This document shows positions 7,331-8,642 of a stretch of DNA of 8,642 nt, piece after piece. Location: contig DAISZX010000014.1 in the NCBI GenBank assembly GCA_036824555.1, positions 1 through 8,642 of the forward strand, written 5' to 3'. This DNA comes from SpSt-28 sp036824555. Lineage in GTDB: Archaea; Aenigmatarchaeota; Aenigmatarchaeia; CG10238-14; SpSt-28. The notes under the pieces are model-generated. The model saw nothing but the letters and a program-made list of their open reading frames with translations, was not told where the DNA came from and searched no databases. Within the stretch, counting starts at the first letter, position 1; the number at the start of each line of letters is the position of its first letter. Position numbers and translations under genes: made by a program.

Positions 7331-7363
7331 AAAGGAATTTTAATCTCGTATAAAAGAAAAGAT
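7331..7363. promoter_or_regulatory. Compact divergent promoter between DUF72 and FEN-1 genes
   Basis: These 33 bases must supply at least the proximal start signals for both divergent genes. Towards DUF72, TTTTATAC (7355-7348 on the minus strand) is a TATA-like box centred about 21 bases before the ATG. Towards FEN-1, ATTTTAAT (7337-7344) is centred about 23-24 bases before the ATG. Neither gene shows a Shine-Dalgarno sequence, so both are probably leaderless. With so little room, the two pre-initiation complexes would overlap and may exclude each other. Confidence 0.4.
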
Positions 7364-8389
7364 ATGGGAGTTCAGATTGGAACAATAGTTCCTAAGAAAG
7401 AAATTGAATTAGAAAGTTTGGCTGGTAAAAAAATTGCAATAGACGCTTATAATGCATTATATCAGTTTTTAAGCATCATAAGAGACAAGATGACTGGAGA
7501 GCCTTTGAAAGATAGCAAGGGGAGAATAACCTCTCATTTATCTGGCCTGTTTTACAGAACTATCAATTTGATTGAAGCAGGAATAAAACCGATTTATGTT
7601 TTTGATGGAAAGCCGCCAGAATTCAAAAAAGCAACTTTGGAAATGAGAGAGGAGCTAAAGAAAGAAGCGGAGGAAAAAATGAAAGAAGCTTTAGAAAGAG
7701 GAGAAGAGGTTTTAAAGTATGCACAAGCTACAGCTAAAGTTACTGATGAAATTGTAAACGATGCGAAAAAGCTTTTAGAGCTAATGGGTATTCCAATCGT
7801 CCAGGCTCCTAGCGAAGGAGAAATGCAAGCGGCCTATATCGCAAAAAAAGGAGACGCTTATGCTTCAGCTTCACAAGATTATGATTCTTTACTTGTTGGG
7901 TCTCCAAGGTTAATAAGGAATCTCAACATTACTGGAAAAAGGAAATTGCCAAATAAAGAAGTTTATGTTGAAATAAAGCCAGAATTGATTGAATTGGAAG
8001 AAGTTTTGAGAACTTTAGGAATAACAAGGGAACAGCTTATAATAATTGGAATTTTGGTGGGAACTGATTATAATCCGGAAGGAGTAGAAGGAATAGGACC
8101 TAAAAAGGCTTTGAGGCTTGTTAAAGAGAGAAAAACTCTTGAAAATGTTTTGAAAGAGGTTGAATGGAAGTTTGATGTTAAGGCTGAAGACATTTATAAT
8201 TTTTTCTTAAGTCCGCCTGTAACTGACGATTATAAGCTAGAATGGAAGCAGCCAGATGAAGAGGGAATAATAAAGTTCATGGTTGAAGAACATGATTTTT
8301 CGGAAGAGAGAGTCAGAAATGGAATAGAAAAATTGAAGCAAGCCTTTGCCAAGTCTCAACAAAAAACCTTAGGAAGCTGGTTTAAATGA
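7364..8389 (+). CDS. fen: Flap endonuclease 1 (FEN-1)
   Basis: This 341-residue structure-specific nuclease removes 5' flaps during Okazaki fragment maturation and long-patch repair. Seen: an N-terminal XPG domain beginning MGVQIGTIVP and containing IAIDAYNALYQFL (24-36), the helical-arch region after VFDGKPPEFK (79-88), the internal XPG domain APSEGEMQAAY (148-158) and SQDYDSLLVG (170-179), then GILVGTDYN (229-237) and the DNA-binding helix-hairpin region EGIGPKKAL (242-250). The metal-binding acids D27, D81, E151, E153, D172, D174 and D235 are all present. The C terminus QKTLGSWF (333-340) is a textbook PIP box for PCNA binding. The frame stays open upstream to 7193, but that extension overlaps DUF72 and is unlike the family. 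The true start is the ATG at 7364, because archaeal FEN-1 proteins begin MGV and their second glycine is functionally important. The gene is complete. Confidence 0.97.
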   Translation: MGVQIGTIVPKKEIELESLAGKKIAIDAYNALYQFLSIIRDKMTGEPLKDSKGRITSHLSGLFYRTINLIEAGIKPIYVFDGKPPEFKKATLEMREELKKEAEEKMKEALERGEEVLKYAQATAKVTDEIVNDAKKLLELMGIPIVQAPSEGEMQAAYIAKKGDAYASASQDYDSLLVGSPRLIRNLNITGKRKLPNKEVYVEIKPELIELEEVLRTLGITREQLIIIGILVGTDYNPEGVEGIGPKKALRLVKERKTLENVLKEVEWKFDVKAEDIYNFFLSPPVTDDYKLEWKQPDEEGIIKFMVEEHDFSEERVRNGIEKLKQAFAKSQQKTLGSWFK

Positions 8390-8397
8390 ATTTAAGG

Positions 8398-8418
8398 CTT
8401 TTTAGTTAAAATCTAAAA
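8398..8418 (+). terminator. Possible terminator after FEN-1
   Basis: Nine bases after the FEN-1 stop there is a CTTTTT run. TTTTAG (8400-8405) can pair with CTAAAA (8413-8418) around a seven-base loop. Archaeal termination depends mainly on U-rich stretches, so the T-run is the more relevant part. The stem is purely weak pairs plus one G-C, and the T-run is short, so the call is tentative. Confidence 0.25.
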
Positions 8419-8642
8419 CGAGTAAAATATTCAAGGAATATTTGGAAGGTTTTATTGACAATCTCCTATGGTTTCTTCTAAATCCAAGTTACAAAAACTT
8501 AAAAAATGTGCTTAAATATTTTTCAGTTTCATACTACACAAGAAGGAAAATTGAATCAACTTATTGGCTAGGAAAAGATGTTCGAAAGACGCATGCGGAT
8601 GATTTTTAGCTTTATTCAAAAAAGTTTAGCACTGATTATTTA
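8406..8642 (+). pseudogene. Coding-like remnant with no start codon and an apparent one-base frameshift
   Basis: After an in-frame TAG at 8403, the frame is open from 8406 to a TAG at 8607. It reads as a plausible protein segment, including FKEYLEGFIDNLLWFLLNP and then SYYTRRKIESTYWLGKDVRK, ending THADDF. There is no ATG, and the only start-like codons (TTG at 8442 and a later GTG) fall inside the coherent stretch. At the end, the run GATTTTTAG holds five Ts. Dropping one T would bypass the stop and continue as SFIQKSLALII to the window edge. This suggests a decayed gene, or a real gene with a sequencing error. I do not recognise the family. The alternative is a genuine gene starting at the ATG at 8578 (MFERRMRMIFSFIQ), which uses the downstream frame and also runs off the edge. 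Nothing else is visible in this 253-base stretch. Confidence 0.3.

Noticed and set aside
7193..7363. 57-codon N-terminal extension of FEN-1 from an upstream in-frame ATG
   Set aside because: It overlaps the DUF72 gene on the other strand, has no similarity to known FEN-1 N termini, and the internal ATG gives the canonical MGV start followed at once by the conserved XPG domain.
8511..8522. TATA box (CTTAAATATTTT) for a gene starting at 8578
   Set aside because: It lies inside the coding-like stretch and about 60 bases before the ATG, which would leave a long leader with no clear ribosome-binding site. Such AT-rich matches are common here.
8594..8633. C/D-box guide RNA (GGATGA ... CTGA)
   Set aside because: The C box is imperfect, the C-to-D distance of about 28 bases is too short for two guides with D' and C' boxes, and flanking bases do not form a terminal stem.
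1..8642. CRISPR array, tRNA, rRNA, insertion sequence ends or long direct repeats
   Set aside because: Reading through both strands I saw no spaced repeats, no cloverleaf-like segments and no terminal inverted repeats. Genes are nearly contiguous, with gaps of 33 bases or fewer except the last 253 bases.

Overview
The window is a gene-dense, AT-rich stretch of archaeal chromosome. Every recognisable gene is of archaeal type: an Lhr-type helicase, a secretion/pilus ATPase with two separate membrane platform proteins, ribosomal protein eS26, and a FEN-1 nuclease with a PCNA-binding tail. From what is known of the family, eS26 in archaea is largely confined to the TACK/Asgard side, so a TACK archaeon is the best inference. 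Arginine codons are mostly AGA/AGG and the proteins are rich in Lys, Glu and Ile, which fits a thermophile. The species cannot be named from this sequence.

Layout: from about 1 to 7330 everything is read on the minus strand. In transcription order it holds a DUF72 protein (7330-6548), eS26 (6524-6240), a TadA/GspE-family ATPase (6213-4471), two one-domain T2SSF membrane proteins (4466-3591 and 3591-2752), an Lhr-like helicase (2718-34), and the first ten codons of a further gene (29-1) that leaves the window. FEN-1 (7364-8389) is read on the plus strand, divergently from the DUF72 gene across only 33 bases. The last 253 bases hold no confident gene. They do carry a coding-like stretch without a start codon, whose frame could be continued by a single-base shift, so it is probably a decayed or mis-sequenced gene.

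How the genes fit together: the ATPase and the two platform proteins form a minimal motor for a type IV pilus-like (Tad-like) machine at the cytoplasmic membrane. They are spaced by 4 bases and by a 1-base TAATG overlap with a strong Shine-Dalgarno sequence. No prepilin, prepilin peptidase or accessory gene lies in the window, so the filament it assembles is unknown. The other genes are housekeeping: eS26 in translation, Lhr in nucleic-acid repair or RNA metabolism, and FEN-1 in Okazaki fragment maturation. First genes of units appear leaderless, with TATA-like boxes about 20-30 bases before the start. I found no CRISPR array, tRNA, rRNA, insertion sequence or long repeat. I see no clear candidate for a wholly new system. 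The items most worth a second look are the orphan pilus motor, the broken reading frame at the right edge, and the variant motif III in the helicase.
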